From assembly GCA_910585725.1 (NCBI GenBank), contig CAJUFA010000010.1, positions 1 through 64,000 on the forward strand: DNA of 64,000 bases, given 5' to 3'. Of this stretch, positions 39,135-48,050 are shown piece by piece; within the stretch, counting starts at the first letter, position 1; the number at the start of each line of letters is the position of its first letter. A program made the position numbers and the translations under genes. This DNA comes from an uncultured Dorea sp. Its GTDB lineage: Bacteria > Bacillota > Clostridia > Lachnospirales > Lachnospiraceae. The notes under the pieces are model-generated. The model did no database searches. It was not told where the DNA came from and worked only from the letters and a program-made list of their open reading frames with translations.

Positions 39135-40431
39135 ATCCTTTATATTTTATGATTTCCATTACCCTGCCGAGATAGGAAAGGGAGCCGAATGCCAGTATAA
39201 CGTCGTCGGTATCGGCTTCTTTAAGCGCATGCGATACTGCATCTGAAATGCTTTCTTCCGACCGGATCGAAGCGCCGGACATACAGTGTCTTTGCATCAC
39301 TGCCGCCAGCTCATAGGCAGGAAGAGTACGGTCGGCGTCCGGAAGATCCACCGTATGTATAGAAGAAGCCAGAGGCCCCAGAATATCGGCGATTTTCTCA
39401 TATTCCTTATCTCGGAATACGCCCATGATATAGATGAGACGCTTCCCGGGGAAATAAGCTTCTATGGATTCCCGCAGTCTTCTGGCGGCATCTTCATTAT
39501 GCGCTCCGTCGACGAAGAAGGGCGGATCCTTCCTGAGGCAGGTCAGGCGCCCGGGCCAGACGGCGGAGGATATCCCGCTTTGGATTGCTTCCATGGAGAT
39601 GGAATATCCAAGGGTATTCAGAGCATACATGGCTTCTATCGCGGTGACCGCATTATCGATCTGATATCTTCCGGCGAGGGAGCAGTGTATAACCTGATCG
39701 TAAATAAAAGTCTGTCCTGTGTAGTCTTCCTTCAGAATCTCTGCTTTTAGCGGATCGGCGAGACAGAGCGGGCAGTCAAGCTTCTGAGCTTCTTCGACCA
39801 GAATTTTCATTACTTCCGGCTGCTGTCTGGCAGTTACGACGGTACATCCGGGTTTGATGATCCCCGATTTGACCGCCGCAATCTCTTCTATTGTATTTCC
39901 AAGCACGCCAAGGTGGTCACGGCTGACGGATGTAAATACGGCGAGGAGCGTATTGTCTATGATGTTGGTGGCGTCTGTCCTGCCTCCTAATCCGCATTCC
40001 AGCATGACCAGGTCGCAATGCATCTCTTTAAAATATAAAAAAGCTATTGCAGTCTCGGCTTCGAATACAGTCGGACTCGTCTCGCCGGCTGCTTCCATAC
40101 GGGCAATAGCTTTCTGAACCATGCCGGTCAGTCTGGCGAATGCATCCTCCGATATCCATTGGGCGTCTACCTGGATGCGCTCCAGATAGGAAACCACTGT
40201 CGGTGAGATGTACCTTCCGATTCTGTATCCTGCTTTTTGAAGTATCGTAGAAGTGTATGCAAGTACAGAGCCTTTTCCGTTCGTCCCGGCAATATGTATG
40301 AATTTCAGGTCATCCTGGGGATTACCAAGTTCGTACAACAGCTTTCGAACCGGACCCAAACCAAGTACACTTCCGTATTTCGACACATTGTCCAAATATA
40401 CCCTTGCTTCTTTGTAGGTCACGTTCTTCAT
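39118..40431 (-). CDS. folC: Folylpolyglutamate synthase / dihydrofolate synthase
   Basis: FolC adds glutamate to dihydropteroate and folates. The 437-residue Mur-ligase-type protein has the P-loop IHIAGTNGKGSVLAYTSTIL (near residue 43), a metal and folate region with MLECGLGGRTDATNI, the RDHLGVLGNTIEEIA block, WPGRLTCLRKDPPFFVDGAHNEDAARRL and a C-terminal Mur ligase domain. It is the first gene of the folC-folE-HD-folP-folBK operon. Confidence 0.95.
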   Translation of the reverse strand: MKNVTYKEARVYLDNVSKYGSVLGLGPVRKLLYELGNPQDDLKFIHIAGTNGKGSVLAYTSTILQKAGYRIGRYISPTVVSYLERIQVDAQWISEDAFARLTGMVQKAIARMEAAGETSPTVFEAETAIAFLYFKEMHCDLVMLECGLGGRTDATNIIDNTLLAVFTSVSRDHLGVLGNTIEEIAAVKSGIIKPGCTVVTARQQPEVMKILVEEAQKLDCPLCLADPLKAEILKEDYTGQTFIYDQVIHCSLAGRYQIDNAVTAIEAMYALNTLGYSISMEAIQSGISSAVWPGRLTCLRKDPPFFVDGAHNEDAARRLRESIEAYFPGKRLIYIMGVFRDKEYEKIADILGPLASSIHTVDLPDADRTLPAYELAAVMQRHCMSGASIRSEESISDAVSHALKEADTDDVILAFGSLSYLGRVMEIIKYKGYEKYD

Positions 40432-40544
40432 TTCCTTTCATTTTATTACCGGTCAATCATACCATTAAATTTCGATTACGGCAAGAGGAAGTGTTGATTT
40501 ATGAATAAAAAGGGTGTGAAAAACAGCATGATATGAGTATAGGA

Positions 40545-40574
40545 AAACCGGCAGGCTAAACAGCCTGCCGGTTT
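40545..40574 (-). terminator. Terminator at the end of the ABC-2 operon
   Basis: AAACCGGCAGGCT (40545-40557) and AGCCTGCCGGTTT (40562-40574) form a perfect 13-bp stem with a 4-base loop. It overlaps the last codons of the permease gene and ends in TTTTCC on the minus strand. Confidence 0.9.
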
Positions 40575-41707
40575 CTGGATATGACCAGACCGACTCCTAT
40601 GAATACTGCCGCGAAGAGCAGCTGCAGACCGTATCCGGTAAATAAAGAGATCTGCTGTGAATGGCTGAATGAGGCGTTATTCGCCAGCAGGCCGTTTACA
40701 GTCTCATACCAGTATACCGGAAGGAATTGAGCCGCTGTGCGTACTCCTTTGTTTAGTATGTCAAGATCTACAAATACGCCGCAGAGGAAAGACATACCGA
40801 GGGACAGGACGTTGACGACCGCGCTGACCAGTTCTTCACGTTTTACCAGCGTACCGGACAGGAATGCCAGAGATAAGGATACCAGGGTCATCAGGAAACT
40901 GTTGAGCAGATAAAAGGGCATGTTCGGGTCGGTGATGAAAGATTTTCCGTACATCATGAACGGCAGGATCGTACATATACTCCATACGAATAGGCCAACC
41001 AGAATATATCCGAGAACTAATTGTATATTCTGGCTCTGGACCGGAACTGCCGAGCACATCATCCGTTTCTTTACATCCGGATTGAGGAAAGCAATCATAA
41101 TATAAGACAGCGCGTAACAGAGAATGGAGATCAGGATATAGGGCATATATTGAAACATGAACGCATGATCCGGCGGATCGCCTCCATATCCGTTTTTATC
41201 TAATAGTGTGACTTCGGACATATCGTCTCCGTTCTCTATGACGTCTGTGATTGCGTCGGTCAGGGAAAATCCGCTTTCTGTCAGGATCCGCACGTCATTT
41301 AAGAAGGTATCGATCTGTTGGTCTACATAGAACCCGCTGTTGCTTCCGGGAATTTTGGTGACGGGAAGCAGTTCCCCGCCATAGAGGCATCGTTCCTCAA
41401 AAGATTCCGGAATTGTGACGACGTAGTAGATATCCCGGTAGAACATGCGGTCCTGAAGGATAGACACGTCGTCCGGAATATCAACCAGGGTATGGAATTG
41501 TTCCAGGTAAGCGGTAAGACCGCGGGCGAGTTCTCCATTGTCCCGGTCGATCACAGTGATGTTCAGACTCTCCGGTTGAAAAGAAGAAGAGGTGTTATTC
41601 GTCGTCTTTTGTACGGCGATGGCGATGGCGAGAAAGACAACGATATACAGGAACATCAGGTGGATGTTCCGTTTGGTAATCATAAGAAATCCTCTAAATA
41701 CTGTCAT
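40556..41707 (-). CDS. ABC-2 type transporter permease (second subunit)
   Basis: 383 residues in the ABC-2/YhgE-type layout: one N-terminal membrane helix, a long extracellular domain (about 35-195), then five helices. It starts 14 bp before the end of the upstream permease gene with GGGAGGGAACG before its ATG. With its paralogue and the ATPase it should form a heterodimeric exporter. The substrate is unknown; the neighbouring two-component system suggests an antimicrobial or envelope-stress response. Confidence 0.85.
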   Translation of the reverse strand: MTVFRGFLMITKRNIHLMFLYIVVFLAIAIAVQKTTNNTSSSFQPESLNITVIDRDNGELARGLTAYLEQFHTLVDIPDDVSILQDRMFYRDIYYVVTIPESFEERCLYGGELLPVTKIPGSNSGFYVDQQIDTFLNDVRILTESGFSLTDAITDVIENGDDMSEVTLLDKNGYGGDPPDHAFMFQYMPYILISILCYALSYIMIAFLNPDVKKRMMCSAVPVQSQNIQLVLGYILVGLFVWSICTILPFMMYGKSFITDPNMPFYLLNSFLMTLVSLSLAFLSGTLVKREELVSAVVNVLSLGMSFLCGVFVDLDILNKGVRTAAQFLPVYWYETVNGLLANNASFSHSQQISLFTGYGLQLLFAAVFIGVGLVISRNRQAV

Positions 41708-42836
41708 AACGTTCCCTCCTTATGCTTAAAAATGCGATGCCAAGAAGCAGTACGCTCATAATGGCAAGAATTGCCAGGCACCGTGTGAAACGCTCTATGT
41801 CATAGTAGACGCTCATACAGTAGAACGCGTCGCTTAAGACGGCCGCCGGGTTAATTCGGTTGATGATCGGACAGTTCTGTTCGATAATATTCTTCATATT
41901 ACCGAACATCAGACCGGCAAGGAATCCCGGTAAGAGCGTGAAGAGAACGGTGAATCCCATCTTCATACTGAAAGACAGCCGTGCGATACTGCCGATTGCG
42001 ATTCCAAGGCAGATCCCGATCATACTGCCCATTAGATCCACCAGAAGAAGAGCTCCCGGATTATCCCCCAGGCTGATGCCGAGTACATGCGCGATATACA
42101 GGCAGAGAACCAGAATATTTACAAAATGAATCATGCATAGAACCAGAAAATCGATGATGATCAGTTTCAGCTTATGCGTGGGCGTAATGCTTCGTCTGGC
42201 GCCGAGAGCGGTCAGGTTGGCCTGGCTGTCGAAGGTAGATTTGACCCCAAGGAAAGCGCCGGATAAGCAGGCGTATGCCACCAGTGCAAAGAAGTACTGA
42301 GAGTTCGGGTTCATGCTTTTACCGCCTAAAGATACTTCCGACGTGGTCTGCCGATAGTCTTCCATGGCAGCGGCGGCGTCAGGGAGTCTGTCGGGATGAA
42401 TCATGGCAATTTTCCGGAACATAGCGGCGTTGCGGTTATAAGTTTCCAGCACAGAGGTCAGAATACTCTCATGGATCCCGTTTTTTGATACGGTCAGAGA
42501 GGGGGTCTCCTTTACATAGAAGATACCCAGAATCTTTTCATCGATTAAGGCGTCAAGGGCTTCTGGTTCATCGGAAATATCCTGGATATCCAGAATTTCT
42601 CCGTCCATCTGTTCCAGGAATTTTTCAAAAGCTTTGTGATTCTCCGAGGAAGAGCCGTCCTGTATTACAGCGACCTTGACCGTGTCCCAGTCGGAGTCGC
42701 CGGTACTCTCAATACCGAGACTGCCAAAGGACAGATAGAAAAGTGTGCCGAGAATCAGCGGAAATGTCAGCGCCCAGAACATAACGGAGAAATCCCGCGT
42801 AGTCTGTATAAAACGATATTTGAACAGGTGCAGCAT
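41694..42836 (-). CDS. ABC-2 type transporter permease (first subunit)
   Basis: 380 residues with an N-terminal helix (FWALTFPLILGTLFYL), a large extracellular domain with an ETYNRNAAMF segment (about 50-195) and five C-terminal helices. Layout and length match the other permease. It sits 14 bp after the ATPase gene and overlaps the next gene by 14 bp. Confidence 0.85.
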   Translation of the reverse strand: MLHLFKYRFIQTTRDFSVMFWALTFPLILGTLFYLSFGSLGIESTGDSDWDTVKVAVIQDGSSSENHKAFEKFLEQMDGEILDIQDISDEPEALDALIDEKILGIFYVKETPSLTVSKNGIHESILTSVLETYNRNAAMFRKIAMIHPDRLPDAAAAMEDYRQTTSEVSLGGKSMNPNSQYFFALVAYACLSGAFLGVKSTFDSQANLTALGARRSITPTHKLKLIIIDFLVLCMIHFVNILVLCLYIAHVLGISLGDNPGALLLVDLMGSMIGICLGIAIGSIARLSFSMKMGFTVLFTLLPGFLAGLMFGNMKNIIEQNCPIINRINPAAVLSDAFYCMSVYYDIERFTRCLAILAIMSVLLLGIAFLSIRRERYDSI

Positions 42837-42850
42837 TGTTATACGCCTCC

Positions 42851-43795
42851 TTAATCTCTTAATTCTTTGCCGGTGATTTCAAGAAAGACATCATTGAGCG
42901 TCGGCAGTTCCGATAATACCCGGCCGAAAGTAATGTCGTGTTCCTGCAGGAAATTCAGGACACGGACCAAATTATGCTTTGCCGTGCCAAGCCGGATTTT
43001 CAGAACCTGTTCTTCGTAGGTAAGGTCAAAGACATGGGGCAGTTCACGGATGGCGGCAAGTATGTCCGGACTAAGCAGGATTCCCTCGATAGTGATACTC
43101 TCTCCGGTCTTAATCATCTGTTTCAGTTCCTCGGTAGTACCCGTCGCTAATACCCGTCCGTGGTCTATAATGGCGATCCGGGAGCAGATCTGTTCTACTT
43201 CTTCCATATAATGAGAAGTATAGATGATAGTGGAACCCTGCCGGTTTAATTCGAGGATACCCTCTAAGATCTTGTTGCGGCTCTGGGGATCGACGGCGAC
43301 GGTAGGTTCATCCATGATAATCAGCCTTGGTTTATGGACGATACCACAGGCGATATTAAGCCTCCTAAGGAGTCCGCCGGAGAGTTTTTTGGGACGCATC
43401 TTCGTAAAATCTTCTAATCCTGTGAACGCGACGGCCTCGTCTACCAGCCGGCGTCTTGCCGCCTTATCTTTGATATACAGGCCGCAGAAATAATCAATAT
43501 TTTCCCAGACGTTCATCTGCTCAAATACAGCTACATTCTGCATTACGACGCCGATGTCTTTCTTAATATCATAACTGTCAGGACGCATTTCCTGACCGAA
43601 TATGGATATGGTTCCTTTGTCATATTTCAGTAATGCCAGCAGGCAATTGATGGCGGTTGTCTTACCGGAACCGTTAGGACCCAGAAGACCAAAGACTTCG
43701 CCTTCCTGTATACTTAAGTTTAGATGGTCGAGAGCCACCAGATCATGGTATCTTTTTACCAGATTTTCTATACAGATAAAGTCGTTTGAAGCCAT
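42851..43795 (-). CDS. ABC transporter ATP-binding protein
   Basis: About 314 residues from ATG 43795, which is preceded by GGAGG. Walker A GLLGPNGSGKTTA (near 38), Q-loop VVMQNVAVFEQ, signature LSGGLLRRLNIA, Walker B LIIMDEPTVAVDPQS and the H-loop TSHYMEEV are complete. A C-terminal ~90-residue extension is typical of ABC-2 drug or lantibiotic exporters. The operon runs divergently from a histidine kinase/response regulator pair that probably controls it. Confidence 0.93.
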   Translation of the reverse strand: MASNDFICIENLVKRYHDLVALDHLNLSIQEGEVFGLLGPNGSGKTTAINCLLALLKYDKGTISIFGQEMRPDSYDIKKDIGVVMQNVAVFEQMNVWENIDYFCGLYIKDKAARRRLVDEAVAFTGLEDFTKMRPKKLSGGLLRRLNIACGIVHKPRLIIMDEPTVAVDPQSRNKILEGILELNRQGSTIIYTSHYMEEVEQICSRIAIIDHGRVLATGTTEELKQMIKTGESITIEGILLSPDILAAIRELPHVFDLTYEEQVLKIRLGTAKHNLVRVLNFLQEHDITFGRVLSELPTLNDVFLEITGKELRD

Positions 43796-43950
43796 GAGAA
43801 TACCTCCTTCTGATAGTTTGTGTTGGATTTTCATACTTGTAGTATAGAGAAATGACGTATATAATGGTAGTGGCAGGTGTCAGAACGAGATGTGACAAAT
43901 GTAATGAAATTTCATGATATACGGCAGACTGACTGTCGATGGGAGACAGA

Positions 43951-45081
43951 ATGAAGGGTGTAATTAACCAGGCGGTACTCTGGGTATATTGTTTTGCGGC
44001 GGCGGTTTTTGTGTCGGCGGACGAATTATTCGTTGCGGCGGCGCTTGCGGCGCTTCTTTATGCGTGTGGAAATATTCTGATGAGGCAGGAATGGGGGAAG
44101 AGAGGATTAACCGTGATTTATATGATTCTTTCTTTCATATGTCCTCAGTTTCTTTTATTTACCCCTGTGGTTTTATATGGTATATTAGGGGATCGGGACT
44201 ATGTGGCTGCAGCGGCGCTTGAGGTATTATGTGTCTGGCGTTATGGTCCGGTCAGTCCGGCGGTCGTCTGTCTGACCGTGGTCGGAAGCATGGTGGCCGG
44301 ATTGCTTCAATCTCAGGCCGACCGTTATCTTAAGTTAGAAGAGAAATTCTGTAAGACGCGGGACGACGGGGCGGAGAAGAATCTGCTGCTGAAGGAGAAG
44401 AATCAGAGTATCCTTGAGAAACAGGATTATGAGATCTATACAGCGACATTAAGAGAGAGAAACCGGATTGCGAGAGAGATTCATGATAATGTAGGGCATA
44501 TGCTGTCCCGCGCTATCCTGATGGTGGGCGCGATGAAGGCTGTACATGGAGACGGTAGACTCTCGGCATCTATGGAACAATTAGAAGAGACGCTGAATGC
44601 GGCGATGACCAGCGTGAGAAAAAGCGTTCATGATATCCATGATGAATCTGTGAATCTGAAAGAGATACTGGAAAGCCTGGTGAAGGAATTTTCTTTCTGT
44701 CCTGCCAGGCTTGAATATGATATGGGGTATGACGTACCGCGGGAGATTAGGTACAGTTTTATCGCAATTGTAAAAGAAGCGCTTCATAATATATCAGAGC
44801 ACAGCAACGCCACGCGGGCAGGGGTGATTGCCAGAGAACATCCGGCATTTTATCAATTGATTATAGAGGATAATGGTACGGCAGGATCAAAGAGTCTGAA
44901 ATATACGCAAGACGGATTACCAGGGAGCGACGGATCGTCGGGGATCGGTCTTAAGAATATGAAAGACCGCGTCGATTCATTCGGCGGAAATATTGATATT
45001 CGGCGGGGGAGGGGATGGAGGATCTATATTACCGTTCCGAAAAAAACGCACAAAGAGACGACGGGGGCGCCGAAGATGTAA
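43951..45081 (+). CDS. Sensor histidine kinase, NarL-partner type (HisKA_3)
   Basis: About 376 residues from ATG 43951 (GGGAGAC upstream; ATG 43939 is also in frame). Five or six N-terminal membrane helices (about 5-135) are followed by the HisKA_3 phosphoacceptor ERNRIAREIHDNVGHML and a HATPase domain with IVKEALHNISEHSNAT (N box), IEDNGTAG and GSSGIGLKNMKDRV. With little extracellular sequence, the membrane helices are the likely sensor. It pairs with the response regulator 15 bp downstream. Confidence 0.9.
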   Translation: MKGVINQAVLWVYCFAAAVFVSADELFVAAALAALLYACGNILMRQEWGKRGLTVIYMILSFICPQFLLFTPVVLYGILGDRDYVAAAALEVLCVWRYGPVSPAVVCLTVVGSMVAGLLQSQADRYLKLEEKFCKTRDDGAEKNLLLKEKNQSILEKQDYEIYTATLRERNRIAREIHDNVGHMLSRAILMVGAMKAVHGDGRLSASMEQLEETLNAAMTSVRKSVHDIHDESVNLKEILESLVKEFSFCPARLEYDMGYDVPREIRYSFIAIVKEALHNISEHSNATRAGVIAREHPAFYQLIIEDNGTAGSKSLKYTQDGLPGSDGSSGIGLKNMKDRVDSFGGNIDIRRGRGWRIYITVPKKTHKETTGAPKM

Positions 45082-45096
45082 GAGAGGGGTTATTGT

Positions 45097-45720
45097 ATGA
45101 AGATTGTGATTGTAGATGATGATATATTGGTTGCCAGCGCGCTTAAGACGATACTGGAGGCAGGGGAAGATGTGACTGTCGCGGGGACGGGCCGGGACGG
45201 AAGCGACGCGCTCTCTTTGTACCGCGAGCACAGGCCGGACGTGCTGCTGATGGATATTCGTATGCAGAAGGTCAGCGGTCTGGATGCGTCAAAACAGATT
45301 ATGGAGGAATATCCAGAGGCACGGATTCTCCTTTTGACAACATTTGCAGATGACGAGTATATTGTTAAAGCATTAAAATACGGTGTTAAGGGATATTTGC
45401 TTAAACAGGATTACCAGAGCATTCTTCCGGCGATCAGGGCGGTGTATACCGGCCAGACAGTATTTGGGACGGAGATTATCTCTAAGATTCCGCAGCTTCT
45501 GTATGAGAAGAAGACATTTGACTGGAAAGCTTATGATATCAGCGAGAAGGAACTGCACGTTATATCTCTGGTGGCGGAAGGGTACAGCAATAAAGAGATT
45601 GCGGAGAGGCTGTTTTTGAGTGAAGGAACGGTGCGTAATTATATCAGTAATATCCTGGATAAGGTAGGGTTAAGGGACCGCACGCAGTTGGCGGTATATT
45701 ATCTGAAAGCCATGAGGTGA
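45097..45720 (+). CDS. NarL/LuxR-family response regulator
   Basis: 207 residues: a receiver domain (VIVDDDILVASAL, phosphoacceptor Asp in DVLLMDIRMQKVSG, Thr in LLTTFADDEY, Lys in GYLLKQD) and a C-terminal LuxR helix-turn-helix (ELHVISLVAEGYSNKEIAERLFLSEGTVRNYISNILDK). It is the partner of the upstream kinase and the likely regulator of the divergent ABC-2 operon. Confidence 0.94.
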   Translation: MKIVIVDDDILVASALKTILEAGEDVTVAGTGRDGSDALSLYREHRPDVLLMDIRMQKVSGLDASKQIMEEYPEARILLLTTFADDEYIVKALKYGVKGYLLKQDYQSILPAIRAVYTGQTVFGTEIISKIPQLLYEKKTFDWKAYDISEKELHVISLVAEGYSNKEIAERLFLSEGTVRNYISNILDKVGLRDRTQLAVYYLKAMR

Positions 45721-45750
45721 TATGGAAATGACTGTTAACAGAACCTAAAA

Positions 45751-45780
45751 AACAGATGGCTGGCAAATAAGCAGTAACAA
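45751..45780 (+). repeat. Interspersed intergenic repeat, diverged copy 3
   Basis: AACAGATGGCTGGCAAATAA followed by GCAGTAACAA aligns with 5781-5810 at about 23 of 30 positions. A shorter related stretch (AACAAATAGGCAGTAACAA) is at 16772-16790. Confidence 0.4.
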
Positions 45781-45863
45781 ATTATATAGAACGAGATGTA
45801 TGTTAAGCAGGAAGGGCAGATGTGAAAAACTGCGAAAGAGAAGCAGTAATGAAGGAGGATACT

Positions 45864-46556
45864 ATGAGTCAATTTGAAGTTATATTATGGGATGTGGACG
45901 GAACTTTGCTGGATTTCCTCACAGCGGAGAGAGCAGCGATATGCTCTCTTTTCCGGGAGTTCGGTCTGGGGGAATGTACAGATGAGATGATAGGCAGGTA
46001 TTCCAGGATCAATAAGAGATATTGGGAAAAATTGGAACTCGGAGAGATGACGAAGCCCCAGATCCTGGTGGGGCGTTTTAAGGAGTTCTTTCGCGGCGAG
46101 GGGCTGGATGAATCTCTGGGGGAAAGTTTCAATGCGGCTTATCAGACACGTCTTGGCGATACCATTGCGTTTTGTGACAACAGTAAGGAGATCGTGACCT
46201 CTTTCAGAGGAAGATACAAGCAGTATGTAGTATCAAACGGGACGATAGCGGCTCAGACGAAGAAGCTTAAAAATTCCGGTTTCGATAAGCTTATGGATGG
46301 TATTTTCCTGTCTGAACAGGTAGGATATGAGAAACCGGCAAAGGAATTTTTTGATATTGTATTGCGGGAGATCAAGGCAGCAGAACGGGATAAGGTTTTG
46401 ATTGTCGGGGATTCTCTGACCGGCGATATGATGGGCGGAACCCGCGCCGGTATCAAGACCTGCTGGTATAACCCGGACGGGCTTGAGAATCATACGGAGG
46501 CAAGAGTGGATTATGAGATCCGGAATTTGAATGAGATTATATTGATCATGCGTTAA
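45864..46556 (+). CDS. HAD-family hydrolase, YjjG-type nucleotidase
   Basis: About 230 residues from ATG 45864, preceded by AAGGAGG. HAD motifs: WDVDGTLLDF (I), YVVSNGT (II), GYEKPAKEFFD (III lysine) and IVGDSLTGDMMGG (IV). The helical cap and the length fit YjjG-like noncanonical pyrimidine nucleotidases or phosphatases. It appears monocistronic. Substrate specificity cannot be fixed from sequence. Confidence 0.9.
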   Translation: MSQFEVILWDVDGTLLDFLTAERAAICSLFREFGLGECTDEMIGRYSRINKRYWEKLELGEMTKPQILVGRFKEFFRGEGLDESLGESFNAAYQTRLGDTIAFCDNSKEIVTSFRGRYKQYVVSNGTIAAQTKKLKNSGFDKLMDGIFLSEQVGYEKPAKEFFDIVLREIKAAERDKVLIVGDSLTGDMMGGTRAGIKTCWYNPDGLENHTEARVDYEIRNLNEIILIMR

Positions 46557-46864
46557 GCAGGATTTGATTTAAAGAGACTCCCGGCAATATTGGTAAAACC
46601 GAAGATGTTTACCGGCGTAGAACGGTATCGGTTCATCATGGAGAAAGTGCGGCGGGTTGGTGTATCCCAGGATGAAGGGTTCCAGAAGCAGGAGGTGTCG
46701 GCATGAAGCAGGAAAAGTGGCTAAGTCTGCGATATACCGAATACAGATAAGATATTTACCGAAATAAAGTAAATGACAGCAACTGCTAATTGCTTTTTGG
46801 CACTTTTCAAGCTCTTTATTTTTCTATATGGTCATTTTATAATAGAAAAAAGGAGGCAATTTTT
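46557..46864. other. Gap with a possible gene remnant
   Basis: The HAD frame continues open for about 49 codons after its stop (AGFDLKRLPAILVKPKMFTG... to TGA 46704-46706) without a clear start or ribosome site; ATG 46605 lies inside. It may be the tail of a lost gene. A second fragment (ATG 46703, MKQEKWLSLRYTEYR) follows. From about 46790 the DNA becomes clearly AT-richer. TATAAT at 46838-46843 may be the promoter of the XRE gene. Confidence 0.35.
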
Positions 46865-47347
46865 ATGAATACAAATATCATTTCAAAATATTTGCAGTTA
46901 CTGCGAAAAAAACATAACTACACGCAAGACGAATTAGCAAAAAGATTGGATATATCCAGACAAGCTGTTTCAAAATGGGAAACAGGGGCAGCTATTCCAG
47001 ATTTAGAGGTTCTGCTAAAAATATCTAAGCTTTACGGGATTACAATAAATGATATTTTAGAGCCCAATATACCTACTAAAAAGATAACTGATTTTGAACA
47101 ATTATCAAAAGTGCCAGAAAACGAATTAAAAGAAATATTGGAACAATATGATATGGCATCTCTTGTTATAGCTTCAATGGGGTCATCTCCAGAAATTAAT
47201 AATTTACTGGAAAAATTATTTCCGGATGTAGATTATAAAATGGAAAGAAACCATATTGGCAGAATTAGAGTTGATGAAGTTGAAAGAATACAACAGGAAA
47301 TAGTTTCTGTCATAAATTTAAGAGCTTTAGATAGTGAATTTTTATAA
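46865..47347 (+). CDS. XRE-family transcriptional regulator
   Basis: 160 residues from ATG 46865 (AAAAAAGGAGG upstream). The N-terminal helix-turn-helix is typical of Clostridial SinR/Xre-like regulators (LRKKHNYTQDELAKRLDISRQAVSKWETGAAIPDLEVLLKISKLYGITINDIL). The C-terminal 90 residues are helical and unassigned. Its AT-rich codons differ from the preceding genes, suggesting separate ancestry from its surroundings. Confidence 0.85.
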   Translation: MNTNIISKYLQLLRKKHNYTQDELAKRLDISRQAVSKWETGAAIPDLEVLLKISKLYGITINDILEPNIPTKKITDFEQLSKVPENELKEILEQYDMASLVIASMGSSPEINNLLEKLFPDVDYKMERNHIGRIRVDEVERIQQEIVSVINLRALDSEFL

Positions 47348-47633
47348 AATTATAAGTCAAGAAACGAAGTATTATTCCAAAAGGTAAATGGTCAATCTTG
47401 AAAAGCAAGAAATCTGGGCAGATGTTACAGCCTTCCAATACAGCCTGTATCCGATTTAAAGAACCCCTTTGATTTGCTGTTTTGGCGGTCCTGCGTCCTC
47501 ATCAAAATCCGATGGAAACAAAATGTAGTACACCTAAGGAGCTGAAAATCAGTCTGTCGGTTAATTAGGGCAATTTCTATTAAGATTATTTTAGGAGGTT
47601 ATGTTATATTAAGTGAGGAAAGGAGTGTCATAT
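47348..47633. other. AT-rich gap without a clear gene
   Basis: No convincing reading frame. The reverse strand holds an open stretch with the look of a decayed or non-coding end of a mobile region. Two ribosome-site-like motifs (GGAGG near 47594 and AGGAG near 47621) precede the AraC-type gene. Confidence 0.35.
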
Positions 47634-48050
47634 ATGAACAATAACACAGCTGTAAAAAAGGTAGTGGATTATATAGAAACACATATTGACGAGGATCTGT
47701 CACTTGATAAAATAGCAAACGCATTAAATTATTCAAAATTCTATATAGCCAGAATTTTTACTGAAGAAACGAAATGTACGGTTTATAAATACATACAAGG
47801 ACGTAGATTGACTTTGGCAGCTCAAAAACTTGTGGAAACAGAACAGCCTATTGTTGAAATCGCTTATGAAGCACATTATGATTCACAGCAAGCTTTTACA
47901 TTGGCTTTTAAACAATTTTATGGATGTACGCCTAAAATTTATCGGAAAAATGGTGTATTCTATCCGAAACAATCAAAGATAAGTATGATGAGTTCGCTTG
48001 GTGGATATAGATTTATGTATTATTTTGCAGGAGGTAAATTAGCAGCATGA
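47634..48050 (+). CDS. AraC-family helix-turn-helix regulator (DNA-binding domain only)
   Basis: About 138 residues from ATG 47634 (AAAGGAG upstream). It contains the two AraC helix-turn-helix motifs (DLSLDKIANALNYSKFYIARIFTEE and PIVEIAYEAHYDSQQAFTLAFKQFYGCTPKIYRKN) with a ~30-residue tail but no sensor domain, like MarA/SoxS-type proteins. It overlaps the clpP-like gene by 4 bases, so the two are translated together. Confidence 0.88.
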   Translation: MNNNTAVKKVVDYIETHIDEDLSLDKIANALNYSKFYIARIFTEETKCTVYKYIQGRRLTLAAQKLVETEQPIVEIAYEAHYDSQQAFTLAFKQFYGCTPKIYRKNGVFYPKQSKISMMSSLGGYRFMYYFAGGKLAA

